DNA of 64,000 bases, from positions 40,880 through 104,879 of the forward strand of contig CAWDSF010000024.1 of NCBI GenBank assembly GCA_963804885.1, read 5' to 3'. Of this stretch, positions 8,904 to 18,461 are shown one piece after another. Position 1 is the first letter of the stretch. The number at the start of each line of letters is the position of its first letter. The stretch comes from PALSA-1004 sp963804885. GTDB lineage: Bacteria > Pseudomonadota > Gammaproteobacteria > Burkholderiales > SG8-41. Below the pieces are notes generated by a model. It did not search any database, was not told the DNA's origin, and saw only the letters and a list, made by a program, of their open reading frames with translations. The position numbers and the translations under genes were made by a program.

Positions 8904-9929
8904 TCAGCGTTTAATCGCGACAGTTTTCAGGATCGCGCCCCATCGCGCACGGTCCGCTTCGACCTGAGCGCGGAAATCTTCGCTCGTGCCGGGCGCGGGC
9001 AACATGCCCTGCATCGTGAGCGCGCGCTGCAGAAACTCTTCGCCAAGCGCGCGGTTGAGGTCGTAATTCAGCAAAGATATGACCGCACTCGGCGTGCGCG
9101 CCGGCGCAAAAAGCCCGAACCAGCCGCTCGCGTCGAAACCAGCAACACCGGATTCAGCGATTGTCGCGATGCCGGCGACCGCCGGATGGCGCATCGAGGA
9201 AGCCATTGCGACGATGCGGACTTTCCCGCCGGGCAGGTACGGCAATACTGCGGGCAACGGAACGAATGCAAGCTCGACCTGCCCCGTCAGCACGGCGTTC
9301 ATCGCCGGCAGGCTGCCGTTGTAGTTGACGTGCACGATCGGCGCGCCGGTCATCGCTGCCAACAGTTCGCCTGTCAGGTGTGAGGTGGATCCCTCCCCGG
9401 CGGATCCGTAATTGATGCTGCCCGGCAGGCGACGCGCGCGCTCGACGATCTCCCGCACCGTTTCCGGCGGATGATCGGTCGCGGCGATCAACGCGATCGG
9501 CATGCGCGCGAACATGCCGACCGGCACGAGCTCGATGGCGGTGTCGACCGGTGGCTTGGGATTGAGCACCGGAAACACGGTGATCGTCGGCGCATCCGCG
9601 AACAGCAGCGTATAACCGTCCGGCGCCGATTGCGCCACGTAACGCGCGCCAAGGTTCGTTTTGCCGCGCACGCGCCGCAGCACGTTCACCGGCTGGCCGA
9701 GCGCGGCAGCGAGCGATTGTTGAATATCCTGCACCATGTTGTCGGTCAGCGACGGCGCCGATACGTTCTGCATGATGCGTGCAAGCTTGCTGATGCGCGG
9801 AATGCCCGCGATGTCGGTCGAACCGGTGCCCGGAAAGGGCAGAATCAGGACGACCGGGCGCTCCGGATAAGCTGCCGCTGAAACCGCAGACAAACAGATG
9901 AGAATGAACGCCGCGACGTAACGAATCAT
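8904..9929 (-). CDS. Bug/TctC-type periplasmic solute-binding receptor 1
   Basis: 341 residues. The N-terminus (MIRYVAAFILICLSAVSAAA) is a signal peptide with cleavage expected after the AAA region. YPERPVVLILPFPGTGSTDI is the start of the mature Bug fold; typical blocks follow: ARYVAQSAPDGYTLLFA, GSINYGSAGEGSTSHLTGEL and VHVNYNGSLPAMNAVLTGQV. The canonical N-R-G/P-G-A-G region is replaced by a longer insertion (RISKLARIMQNVSAPSL region), unlike the other receptors here. Bug proteins feed tripartite tricarboxylate transporters with organic acids or aromatic compounds. No TctA or TctB membrane gene is nearby. It converges with the FAH gene and may share its substrate. Confidence 0.88.
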   Translation of the reverse strand: MIRYVAAFILICLSAVSAAAYPERPVVLILPFPGTGSTDIAGIPRISKLARIMQNVSAPSLTDNMVQDIQQSLAAALGQPVNVLRRVRGKTNLGARYVAQSAPDGYTLLFADAPTITVFPVLNPKPPVDTAIELVPVGMFARMPIALIAATDHPPETVREIVERARRLPGSINYGSAGEGSTSHLTGELLAAMTGAPIVHVNYNGSLPAMNAVLTGQVELAFVPLPAVLPYLPGGKVRIVAMASSMRHPAVAGIATIAESGVAGFDASGWFGLFAPARTPSAVISLLNYDLNRALGEEFLQRALTMQGMLPAPGTSEDFRAQVEADRARWGAILKTVAIKR

Positions 9930-10015
9930 GGGTTTGTATTCGACAATCGCAGAGATTAGCGCGGCGCGTTTGTAAACGTCAACGGCGCGAAAACGTTAAA
10001 GCATTGAGGAGGCGT

Positions 10016-10363
10016 ATGAAAATTCGATTTATTTGCTTCTTGCTGGCGCTTTGCGCAAGCGCCGTCGCCGCGGCTGCCGATTCGACGGGCAAATCCCCGA
10101 TGGACCGTAATCAGGCGTGCATGGATCGCACGGTGGACTCGTCGAGCGGAGACTGCATCATCAAGGATGACGGCACTCCGCGACACACCTATCCGCCTAA
10201 ACGTGCGCCCGCACAGCCGGCGCCGAAACCCGCCGCGACCGCGCCGTCCTCCACAACGCAGCGGCTCCAGTTCCAGCAGATAGAAGCACCGATCACTGCG
10301 GCGCGACTGCGCGCACCGCATCGAACAGGCTGGCGACGGCCGCGCGTTCGATGCCGCGCGTAA
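10016..10363 (+). CDS. Small secreted or periplasmic protein, unknown function
   Basis: About 115 residues. ATG 10016 has a strong GAGGAGG ribosome site 5 bases upstream. MKIRFICFLLALCASAVAAAA is a signal peptide. The mature part has a Cys pair in NQACMDRTVDSSSGDCIIKD, followed by a Pro/Ala/Lys-rich tail. The last 70 bases overlap the CobW gene on the other strand; a single-base shift near 10265 would end the gene earlier at a TAG around 10279, so the true C-terminus is uncertain. The family is not recognised. Confidence 0.55.
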   Translation: MKIRFICFLLALCASAVAAAADSTGKSPMDRNQACMDRTVDSSSGDCIIKDDGTPRHTYPPKRAPAQPAPKPAATAPSSTTQRLQFQQIEAPITAARLRAPHRTGWRRPRVRCRA

Positions 10364-11349
10364 TGAATACGAGGCGCGTGGAGAGGTCGCCGCTCGGCCA
10401 CTCGGCGAGCTCGATGGGCGGATGGAAAACGTGCTGCACGCTCTGCACGACGAGCGGACCGTGCCGGCCCTCCACGTTGACGAGACCCTTCACGCGCAGC
10501 AGGTCGGGCCCGCGCATGGCGGTGAGCACCTCCATGCATTGCGTGAACGTCGCCCATGTAAACGGCTTTTCGTATCGCAGCGAAAATGTGCGGATGTCGC
10601 TCTCGTGACGATGCACGTGCCCATGCTCGTCGCGCGGCTCGGCGCCCATCCAGCGCTCGACTTCTTCCATCCGCGATTTGGCCGTCTCGAGCCCGATGCC
10701 GATCAGGAACGGCACGTCGATCTCGCCGTTGAGCGCGCGCTTCATGGGCGCGCCCGGATTGAGCTCGCGCAGACGCGCTATAAGCGCCTCGACTTGAGCC
10801 TCGTCGACGAGGTCGGTCTTGGTGATCACGAGCCGATCCGCAAGCGCCGTCTGCTTCACAGGCTCCTTCAGCGTGTCGAGCTGACCGATCGCCGTTCACT
10901 GCATCCACTAATGTCACGACGCAGTCGAGCCGGTATTGCGCCTGGAGCATCGTGTCGGTCATCAGTGTCTGCATGACCGGCGCGGGATCGGCCAGACCCG
11001 TCGTCTCGATCACGACGCGCTCGAAGTCGATGACCTGCCCGTTGCGCCGCTGGACGAAGAGTTCGCGCAGCGTCTCCTCCAGGTCTCCCCTCACGGCGCA
11101 GCAGAGACACCCGCTGTCGAGGAGCTTCATTTGCTCGGTCGATGCCTCGACGAGATCGTTGTCGATCGCGATTTCGCCGAATTCATTCACGATCACGGCG
11201 ACGCGGTTCATCTCCGGCTTTTTGAGGAGCCGGTTGATCAGCGTCGTCTTGCCGCTGCCCAGAAAGCCGGTGACGATCGAGACGGGAATACGTCCCGCGA
11301 GCGGATCGCGCCCGCCCGCGAGCCGCTGGGCTAGCGGTGCATCAGACAT
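10293..11349 (-). CDS. CobW/COG0523 family GTP-binding metallochaperone (one frameshift)
   Basis: About 350 residues across one frameshift near 10888, where the frame passes from VTLVDAVNG to GQLDTLKEPVKQTALADRL. Walker A is GFLGSGKTTLINRLL near residues 28-42, the metal-binding CxCC motif is GCLCCAVRGDLEE, ETTGLADPAPV is the G3 region, and TKTDLVDEAQVEAL supplies the guanine-specificity (NKxD-like) motif. A His-rich stretch DEHGHVHRHESD lies before the C-terminal CobW_C domain (FSLRYEKPFTWATFTQCME). Family members use GTP hydrolysis to load zinc, cobalt or iron into client proteins. It starts at ATG 11349, overlapping the 3' end of the LVIVD-repeat gene by 8 bp, so that protein may be a partner or client; this is inference. 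Confidence 0.88.
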
Positions 11350-12592
11350 TCATCTCGAGGATGTAAAGGCCGCCGGCGAACCGGTCGACCGCGTACACGA
11401 TCCCGCGCTCGTCGACCCAGACGTCGTTGATCTGGATCGCGCCCGACGGCGCGAGCTTCGGCGCGCCCGGAACGAAGTACGCGGCTTCGCGCGGCTGATA
11501 CGGATTCGAGATGTCAAAGGCGCGCAAGCCGCCGTTGAAGAAAGTCGCCACGATCAGGTTTTCCGAGCGGAACGAGCACGGGCCCGGGTAGTTCTCGTGC
11601 ATGTTATGCGAGCCGAAGCGCCCGCCGCGCTTGCACCAGATTTCCGGGTCGGGCAGCGGCATCGTCGCGATGGGCACGAGATTGCGTTCGTCCTGCGCGT
11701 TGACGATCCAGGTGAGCTTGGGCCAGTCCTCGCCGTTGTCCTTCACGCACTCGTCGGTGATGATCGCGAGCCCCCGCTCGAAGAGCGGCATCAGCGTGTG
11801 CGTGAATCCGTTGAACGGCGGCGAGTACTGGAAATTCGTCAGCATCTTCGGATTTGCTTTGTCCGAAATGTCCAGGATGATCGCGCCGCCGTCGATGTAG
11901 CCGAGGTACGCGCGGTCAGGCCGTTGCGGATAGACGTTCGTGTTGTGCGTGCGGTAGCCTGCGTCGAACTTCGGCTGGCGCGGCGGCGGCGGCGCGCTGT
12001 CGCCTTTCCTCGTACCCGGATACCACCAGCGGCCGGCTTCCTTTGGTTTCGACGGATTGCGCACGTCGATGATGCGATAGAACTGGTCGTCCTTCGGGTC
12101 GATCGGCTCGAAATCCGGCGCACCCGACGAGAGGTGCACGTATTCGCCGTCGACGAACCAGACGCAGTGCGCACCGCGTGAATGCGGCCCGGACGCATCG
12201 AAGTGTGAAATAAGCTTCGGCTCTTCCGGTTTGCTGATATCGAAAAGGTCCATCCCCGCGGGTTTGAGTCCCCAGTCTTTCGTCTGATAGGCAACGGCCA
12301 TCAAGTCGCCGACAACGTCGAGCGAGTTGGAGCGGACTTTCGCGTGCGGGAGATCGGTCTGCACGACGACCTTCGGATTCTTCACGTCGGTTACATCGAC
12401 CCCGGTGAAATTCTTCGGCGCCGACTCGTGCGCCAGCCAGAGAATCCGCCTGCCGTCTTTCGTGAGCTGCATGTTGATGCCCTCGCCCACGCCGCCGAAA
12501 CCGGCGAGCTCGTGGTGCGAGATAAGTTTCATATTCCACGCGAGCGTTTCGGACGGGTCGGCGCCTTTTTTCATGCTTAATTTGTCGTTCAT
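11342..12592 (-). CDS. LVIVD-repeat beta-propeller protein
   Basis: 416 residues with repeated blocks of the form D-[IV]-[ST]-x-P-x-x-P that define LVIVD repeats: VDVTDVKNPKVV, FDISKPEEPKLI, IDVRNPSKPKEA, LDISDKANPKML, FDISNPYQPREA. These are expected to form a beta-propeller. His-rich positions such as HSRGAHCVWFVD, NGFTHTLMP and GSHNMHENYPG sit at regular places in the blades and could bind a metal. No signal peptide is evident, so it is probably cytoplasmic. It overlaps the start of the CobW gene, implying co-expression. Function is unknown; relatives are annotated only as repeat proteins. Confidence 0.8.
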   Translation of the reverse strand: MNDKLSMKKGADPSETLAWNMKLISHHELAGFGGVGEGINMQLTKDGRRILWLAHESAPKNFTGVDVTDVKNPKVVVQTDLPHAKVRSNSLDVVGDLMAVAYQTKDWGLKPAGMDLFDISKPEEPKLISHFDASGPHSRGAHCVWFVDGEYVHLSSGAPDFEPIDPKDDQFYRIIDVRNPSKPKEAGRWWYPGTRKGDSAPPPPRQPKFDAGYRTHNTNVYPQRPDRAYLGYIDGGAIILDISDKANPKMLTNFQYSPPFNGFTHTLMPLFERGLAIITDECVKDNGEDWPKLTWIVNAQDERNLVPIATMPLPDPEIWCKRGGRFGSHNMHENYPGPCSFRSENLIVATFFNGGLRAFDISNPYQPREAAYFVPGAPKLAPSGAIQINDVWVDERGIVYAVDRFAGGLYILEMNV

Positions 12593-12685
12593 GTCGGGAA
12601 TGTTTCCTGCTGGAAGTGTGATTGCGGGTGCAAAAACGATTTCTGCAGCGCAATCTTACCGGCTTTGGCGCCTGCCGGCACGTGG

Positions 12686-13117
12686 TCAGGCGTTCGCGCG
12701 GTCCTCTTTCCACCGCAGCCAGACGCGCAGCTTTCTGAAATCCTCCGCGTGCAGGCTGTCCGGCAGCAGCGTAACGTGCCGCGCCCCGCGCTCGCCGTGC
12801 CCGCGCAAATTCAATACGGTCAGATAAGGCGTGACATACGTGGTGCCCAAAACGTCATATTCGCTCCAGCCTGAAGCGCGCGTCTGCATGCTGAACTGAT
12901 GATCGGAGGAAACTTCGAGCGCGAGCGCCGAATCGGGCCCCAGCAGCAGCGCCTGCCGGCAGGCCAGGAGCAAACACTGGATGATCAACAGGGTCACTGC
13001 CACGACTTTGAGCCATAGCGGAATGTCGACCAGCAATGCGAGCGCAATGGCACCCGCATGCGCGAATATAAGTATTGCGGCCAGAAACCGTGACGGCCTC
13101 AGGCTGATTTTAAGCAC
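12686..13117 (-). CDS. ygfX: YgfX (CptA-toxin family) membrane protein
   Basis: 143 residues. Two adjacent hydrophobic segments near residues 10-30 and 33-55 (ILIFAHAGAIALALL, PLWLKVVAVTLLIIQCLLLA) are followed by a soluble domain ending in LLPDSLHAEDFRKLRVWLRW, which is the conserved C-terminus of YgfX. In E. coli this inner-membrane protein was described as the toxin of the SdhE/CptB pair and affects cell shape; in betaproteobacteria its partner is often elsewhere. No SdhE-like gene lies in this window. Start ATG 13117. Confidence 0.72.
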   Translation of the reverse strand: MLKISLRPSRFLAAILIFAHAGAIALALLVDIPLWLKVVAVTLLIIQCLLLACRQALLLGPDSALALEVSSDHQFSMQTRASGWSEYDVLGTTYVTPYLTVLNLRGHGERGARHVTLLPDSLHAEDFRKLRVWLRWKEDRANA

Positions 13118-13187
13118 GGGAAGTCTTTTTTACGTAGGCGCCATGGCCGGGCTTGAAAGCAGGCCGGATTTCATATGCTGGCGCAGG

Positions 13188-13670
13188 TTACCGCTTGGCA
13201 GGATCGCCGCCGGTTTTGGCGACGCTCGGCAACGTATGGATGGTGTCGATCACGATAGCCTTCGGCTGCTCGTCCTTGTGCCGCGCTATCGCCTGAACGT
13301 GCTCGACGCGGACCTCGTCCATCTTGGTGGAGAGGTTGCGGTAGACGATAGTGCCGAGTATCGACGACAACACCACCAGCACGACGGTACCTATGCCCAA
13401 CCGGCGCCGTCCGTAAGAGTCATCCGGAAAAAGCGTGATCTTTACATCCGATTCGGCGTCGAGTAATTTGGCATCGTAGCGTGCACGTCGTTCGGGATTA
13501 GAGAGTATCTGGTAGCCGTCGCGAATGAGTTGCGCTTCGATCACCGCGTCTGCGGCGCCCCGCGACGCTACCGAACTCAGCCTGGCCGTGGCGTGCGCAT
13601 AGGCGATGTCGATGCGGGCCTGGTCCGCATCGCGGGCTATTTCGAGCATCTCGTAGAACGACCTTTTCAT
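13188..13670 (-). CDS. Degenerate J-domain membrane protein
   Basis: About 160 residues. ATG 13670 (MKRSFYEMLEIARDADQARI) has GGGGAG six bases upstream and is preferred over a TTG two codons earlier. The N-terminal 70 residues resemble a J-domain, ending in ILSNPERRARYDAKL, but the HPD loop that activates DnaK is absent (AYAHATARLSSVASRG lies at that place). A single transmembrane helix follows (IGTVVLVVLSSILGTIVYRN). The C-terminal 40 residues are polar. The gene lies 24 bases downstream of another J-like gene, so the two probably form a unit. Without HPD a role as a DnaK cofactor is doubtful. Confidence 0.65.
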   Translation of the reverse strand: MKRSFYEMLEIARDADQARIDIAYAHATARLSSVASRGAADAVIEAQLIRDGYQILSNPERRARYDAKLLDAESDVKITLFPDDSYGRRRLGIGTVVLVVLSSILGTIVYRNLSTKMDEVRVEHVQAIARHKDEQPKAIVIDTIHTLPSVAKTGGDPAKR

Positions 13671-13694
13671 GCGCAACTCCCCTCTGATGCGAAA

Positions 13695-13970
13695 TCAACG
13701 CTCATGCCGCACCACCTGCCAGGCGTTTCTTTTTGCACCCGGGCTGGATGATTGTTGCTGCAGGCTGCGGTCGTAATCCGCACGGGACTGGCAATTCGAG
13801 AGCGTGCGGTAAGCGTTCTGCAGCGCGGTGTATTCGGCGCGGGCGTGCTCGGCACCGGGATGCGGCGCATGTGCGGGATCGACTTTTTTGACGAGACGGA
13901 AAAATGATTGCTGGATGGCAGTCTGGCTGGCCATTGGCGTCACACCGAGTTGTTCGTAGAGCGTCTTCAT
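13695..13970 (-). CDS. Short J-domain-like protein
   Basis: 91 residues starting at ATG 13970 (MKTLYEQLGVTPMASQTAIQ), with TTTGGAGGCGC as ribosome site. The whole protein is a J-like domain: YEQLGV helix 1, a long helix 2 (IQQSFFRLVKKVDPAHAPHP), then EYTALQNAYRTLSNCQSRADYDRSL. The HPD tripeptide is replaced by VDP, so stimulation of DnaK would be weakened or lost. It is followed closely by the membrane-anchored J-like protein. The 225 bases upstream are AT-rich and probably carry the promoter. Confidence 0.65.
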   Translation of the reverse strand: MKTLYEQLGVTPMASQTAIQQSFFRLVKKVDPAHAPHPGAEHARAEYTALQNAYRTLSNCQSRADYDRSLQQQSSSPGAKRNAWQVVRHER

Positions 13971-14194
13971 GCGCCTCCAAACCCACGCCGCTTGTAACCG
14001 AAACCTCTGATTTGGCATTAGAATCAGGCTTTACCACCCTGTCAAATCTATCAATTTGATAGATTTTTGTAAGCAAATGATTTTTAAACGGTATTTTTTG
14101 CCTCTGTGAATTATGCCACCTAAATATTTTCGCTCGTCGCGACTTTGCGCGCGGCCACTTCTGCGGAGCTTTCCAAACTCCACATACATTACCT

Positions 14195-15181
14195 ATGGTT
14201 GCTGAGCACGCACCGAGCCGCGGTACTACGCTGTTGAACGATGCGTTAACGCCGGTCAGCGGAGTCGCCGCATTAACTCACTTCGGACTGCTTCAATTTA
14301 CTGGGGCGGACGCCGCTGCATTCCTGCAGGGCCAGTTGAGCTGCGACGTCAACGCGCTGCAACCCGGCCACGCCGTGTACGGCAGCTACAACACCCCAAA
14401 AGGGCGCATGTTGGCGAGCTTCCTGCTGTGGCGTGATGAGACCGGCTTTACGATGCAGCTGCCGCGCAGCGTATGCGAAGCGACGCGCCGGCGACTTTCG
14501 ATGTACGTGTTGCGCTCCAAGGTCACCGTACGCGACGCCAGCGACGATTACGTATTGCTCGGAGCCGCCGGCACCGATGCAATGCCTGTGCTCGCCTCGC
14601 TCATTACCGACCCGCCCGCTGCGGCGCTCACGATGGCGGCGGCCCCGGGAGCGCGGCTGCTGCGGCTCGATTCCGCACGCGTCCTGATCGTCGTCGACCG
14701 TGAGCATGGCCACGCGCTTACCGAGGCGCTGACCGCTCAGCTGCACCCGCTAAGCACCGACCTCTGGGATTGGACCGATATACGCGCAGGCATTCCGTAC
14801 GTAACCCCGGCGACGCAGGACCAGTTCGTGCCGCAAATGGCCAATCTCGACCTCATCAACGGCGTCAGCTTCACCAAGGGTTGTTATCCGGGCCAGGAAA
14901 TCGTTGCGCGCATGCATTACCTGGGAAAACTGAAGCAGCGCATGTACCTTGCAGCCGCGCCTGACGACGAACTCCCCCAGCCCGGCGATAAACTGTATGG
15001 CCCCGACACCGGCGAGCAGGCAACCGGCATGATCGTCAATGCCGCGCGCGGTCCCGACGGCCGGCCGGCGGCGCTCGCGGTCATGCACATTGAAAGTTTC
15101 AAGCGCGGTGAGGTCCATCTTAAAGCCCCGGCCGGTCCGCGATTGGAATTCATGGACCTGCCTTACTCTATTCCATCTTAA
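14195..15181 (+). CDS. ygfZ: YgfZ, folate-dependent Fe-S / tRNA-modification protein
   Basis: 328 residues of the aminomethyltransferase (GcvT) fold. The hallmark KGCYPGQEIVARMHYLGKLK near residue 228 contains the Cys that defines YgfZ. The N-terminal GLLQFTGADAAAFLQGQLSCDV is also typical. YgfZ supports folding or repair of certain Fe-S enzymes, including MiaB, and depends on tetrahydrofolate. Start ATG 14195; the 224 bases between it and the divergent J-like gene are AT-rich and may contain divergent promoters. Length is normal. Confidence 0.9.
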   Translation: MVAEHAPSRGTTLLNDALTPVSGVAALTHFGLLQFTGADAAAFLQGQLSCDVNALQPGHAVYGSYNTPKGRMLASFLLWRDETGFTMQLPRSVCEATRRRLSMYVLRSKVTVRDASDDYVLLGAAGTDAMPVLASLITDPPAAALTMAAAPGARLLRLDSARVLIVVDREHGHALTEALTAQLHPLSTDLWDWTDIRAGIPYVTPATQDQFVPQMANLDLINGVSFTKGCYPGQEIVARMHYLGKLKQRMYLAAAPDDELPQPGDKLYGPDTGEQATGMIVNAARGPDGRPAALAVMHIESFKRGEVHLKAPAGPRLEFMDLPYSIPS

Positions 15182-15200
15182 GCCGCGTATAGCCCTGCCG

Positions 15201-15993
15201 ATGTGCCTGATACTCTTCGCCAACCGGACCCACCCCGAGTATCCGCTGGTAATTGCCGCGAACCGTGACGAAGCTTACGCACGTCCCACGGCGCCCGCTG
15301 CATTCTGGGAAGACGATCCGCGCATCTGCGGCGGGCGCGATCTCGAGCAGGGCGGCACCTGGCTCGGCGTTACCCGGACCGGCGCCTTTGCGGCGGTGAC
15401 GAACTTTCGCAGCAGCATTGGCGCCAAAAACAACACCCGCTCGCGCGGCGAGCTCGTCGCCAATTATCTGCGCGGACGTGCGGGCCCTGCCGACTATGTG
15501 GCGCAGGTGCATCCAGACTGCCGGTGCGTACAACGGATTCAACCTGCTGGCCGGCAATCTGGCGGATTTGCATTTCTTATCGAACCGCGGCGATGGGTGC
15601 CAGATCATCGAGCCGGGTGTGCATGGGCTGAGCAATCATCTGCTCAATACGCCGTGGCCCAAAGTCGAACGCGGCAAGCAGCGCTTGGGTGAATTGCTGC
15701 ATAGCCGCGGCGACGAATTGGTCGAGGCCTTGTTCGCCATGCTCGGCGAACGCACAGTCGCCGCCGATAGCCGCTTGCCGGAAACCGGCGTAGGGGTCGT
15801 GCGCGAACGCATACTGTCGCCCGCCTTCATCATTTCGCCTGCTTATGGCACGCGCTCGTCGACGGTATTACTGATCGACCGTCACCGCCAGGTGAGCTTC
15901 ATCGAGCGCAGTTTTGGCGAAGGCGGCGTGCAAATCGGAACTGCGACGGTGACCTTTCAGCTCGAGTCCGCGCTCAGCCCGGCGGCGGCCTGA
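15201..15993 (+). CDS. NRDE/TANGO2 family protein (one frameshift)
   Basis: About 264 residues across a frameshift near 15517. MCLILFANRTHPEYPLVIAA gives the N-terminal NRDE signature, whose Asn-Arg-Asp-Glu (AANRDEAYARP) names the family and follows a Cys at position 2, as in N-terminal nucleophile hydrolase folds. After the shift come AYNGFNLLAGNLADLHFLSN, VHGLSNHLLNTPWPKVE and YGTRSSTVLLIDR. TANGO2 proteins have been linked to haem and lipid handling in eukaryotes; the bacterial role is open. It starts 19 bases after ygfZ and is probably in the same transcript. The end overlaps the GNAT gene by 20 bases. Confidence 0.85.
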
Positions 15994-16426
15994 CCAGGGA
16001 GCAGCGCATCATCCGGTGGGGGATGCCTGCGTCCATGTATTCGCCGCCGAAAACTTCGAAGCCGAAGCGCCGGTAAAAACCGATTGCATGCGTTTGCGCG
16101 CTGAGCTCGACCGCGTCTTGCCCGCGCTCTCGCGCAGCCACCATCAATTCGACCAGCAGCATGCCGCCAACGCCGCGTTTGCGCCACGCAGGCAGTACCG
16201 CCATCCGTCCGATGTGCGCGTCAGGCAGCAGCCGCGCAGTGCCCACCGCCTCGCCCGCTGCGGTCTCGGCCAGCACGTGCAGACAACTTTCGTCCATGCC
16301 GTCCCATTCGAGTTCCTCGGGAACATGCTGCTCGCGAACGAACACCGCGACCCGGATTTCGCGCAGCGCCGCTCCTGCGTCGCTCCAACTGACGCGGCGG
16401 ACTGTAACTTGTGGCGGGCGTTCCAT
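15974..16426 (-). CDS. GNAT family N-acetyltransferase
   Basis: 150 residues. The acetyl-CoA binding motif A is IGRMAVLPAWRKRGVGGMLLVEL, seen in part as RKRGVGG, and the C-terminal strand has AIGFYRRFGFEVFG (motif B). REIRVAVFVREQHVPEELEW at the start resembles YjcF/ElaA-like small acetyltransferases. Substrate not known. It converges with the NRDE gene with a 20-base overlap of 3' ends. Confidence 0.82.
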   Translation of the reverse strand: MERPPQVTVRRVSWSDAGAALREIRVAVFVREQHVPEELEWDGMDESCLHVLAETAAGEAVGTARLLPDAHIGRMAVLPAWRKRGVGGMLLVELMVAARERGQDAVELSAQTHAIGFYRRFGFEVFGGEYMDAGIPHRMMRCSLVRPPPG

Positions 16427-16486
16427 GGGCTTGAATTATAATCGTGGCCGTCGTTCGACGAACGAGCACAGCGGGAATTGAGATCG

Positions 16487-18461
16487 ATGCAAAGCCTTTG
16501 GCAGGATAGCGAAGCGGGCGAATATCGGGGCGATCTGGCGCAGCGCGTATATACGTCGCGCCTGCTCGGCCGCGACAAGACGCTGGTGCTGCACGGCGGC
16601 GGCAACACCTCCGTCAAGATCCGGGAGAATAATCTCGTCGGCGACGACGAAGAGATCCTGTACGTGAAAGGCAGCGGCTGGGACCTCGAATTCATCGAAG
16701 AAGCCGGCTTCTCGCCGGTGCGCATGGCGCACCTGCTGCGTCTTGCCAAGCTCAAGCAATTGAGCGATCCGCAGATGGTCAACGAGCTCGTCACCCACAT
16801 GACCCGCGCGTCGGCGCCAGCGCCGTCGGTCGAGACCATACTTCACGCATTGCTGCCGCACAAATACGTCGATCACACGCACTCCGACGCCGTATTGGCC
16901 GTTACCAACACGGCCGACGGTGCGCGCCGCATAGCGGAGATTTACGGCGACAAAGTGGCAGTCATTCCATACGTGATGCCGGGATTCGATCTCGCGCGGC
17001 TGTGCGCGGAACTTTACCCGCAGCAGGCCGGCAAAAACACGATCGGCATGGTGCTCCTCAATCACGGCATATTTTCTTTTGGCGCCAGCGCGCGCGAATC
17101 GTACGAACGCATGATCGAGCTGGTCGACATGGCCGAGCGCTATCTCGATAAGCAGCACGCGTGGCGACTGCCGGAGCCGGCGCCAGCGGCATTAGCAGCA
17201 CCGCCACTAGCAGCAATTGCAAGCCTGCGTCGCGACATCTCGCGCTGCGCGGGCAATGCGATGATAGTCTCCTCGACCGCTGACGATCGCGCACTGTCGT
17301 TTGCGCGCCGTCCCGATGTGGCGGCGCTTAGCCAGCAGGGGCCGGCGACACCCGATCACGTGATCCGCACCAAGCGGTTGCCGTTGCTCGGGCGCAACGT
17401 CGAGGATTTTGCAGCTGCCTACGGGGCATATTTTGCGCAAAATGCCGCACAGGCCAAGGACCCCAAGACGATACTCGATGCGGCGCCGCGCGTCGTGGTC
17501 GATCCCGAGCTGGGCATCTGCGCGGTCGGCCGCACGGTTAAGGATGCGCGCATCGTCGCCGATCTGTACGATCACACGATCGACGTGATCCAGCGCGCAA
17601 CGCTGCTGGGCGGCTATCGCGCCCTGCCCGCGCGCGACATTTTCGACGTCGAATACTGGGACCTGGAGCAGGCGAAGCTGCGCAAGGCGGGCGCGGCGCC
17701 GCAGTTCGCCGGCGAAATCGCGCTCGTCACGGGAGCGGCATCCGGCATCGGCAAGGCATGCGTCGAAGCGCTGCACGCGCGCGGTGCCGCCGTCGTTGGC
17801 CTCGATATCGACGGCAAAGTTGAATCTTTATACAAGCGGCCGGACTTTCTCGGCGTCCGCTGCGACATTACGTCGCGCCCGGCGGTAGTCGACGCTTTGG
17901 GTTCGGCGCTGCGCGCGTACGGCGGCCTCGACATGCTCGTGCTCAACGCCGGAATTTTCCCCGCCGGCACCGCCATCGCCGCGCTCGACGATGCAGCCTG
18001 GCGCAATGTGATGAGCATCAATCTCGATTCCAACCTGATGCTGATGCGCGAGTGCCACCCGCTGCTCAAGCTCGCACCGCGCGGCGGCCGTGTGACGGTC
18101 ATCGGCTCGAAGAATGTGCCGGCGCCCGGACCCGGCGCGGCGGCCTACTCGGCCTCCAAGGCCGCGCTTACGCAATTGGCGCGCGTGGCGGCGCTCGAAT
18201 GGGGCGCCGACAGTATCCGCGTCAACACGCTGCATCCGAATGCGGTATTCGACACCGCGATCTGGAGCGCGGACGTTTTGGCTGCGCGCGCGGCGCAATA
18301 CGGGCTTACCGTCGAGCAGTACAAGCGCAACAACGTATTGAAGACGGAAGTCACCAGCCGCGACGTTGCGGCAGCTCGCGGCCGAAATGTGCGGCCCGTT
18401 GTTCGCCAAGACCACCGGCGCGCAGATTCCCATCGACGGCGGCAACGAGCGCGTCATCTGA
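16487..18461 (+). CDS. Class II aldolase fused to short-chain dehydrogenase (one frameshift)
   Basis: About 657 residues over a frameshift near 18373; without it the frame runs falsely into mtnA. The N-terminal class II (zinc) aldolase domain has LHGGGNTSVKI, the zinc ligands HTHSD near residue 128, and NHGIFSFG. The C-terminal SDR domain has the NAD motif VTGAASGIGKA near residue 414, NAGIFPAG, and catalytic YSASK near residue 554. The end, read in the shifted frame, is TTGAQIPIDGGNERVI. This layout is that of bifunctional rhamnulose-1-phosphate aldolase/lactaldehyde dehydrogenase proteins, which give dihydroxyacetone phosphate plus an aldehyde. It is coupled to mtnA (TGATG), so methylthioribulose-1-phosphate is a likely substrate here; see findings. 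Confidence 0.85.
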
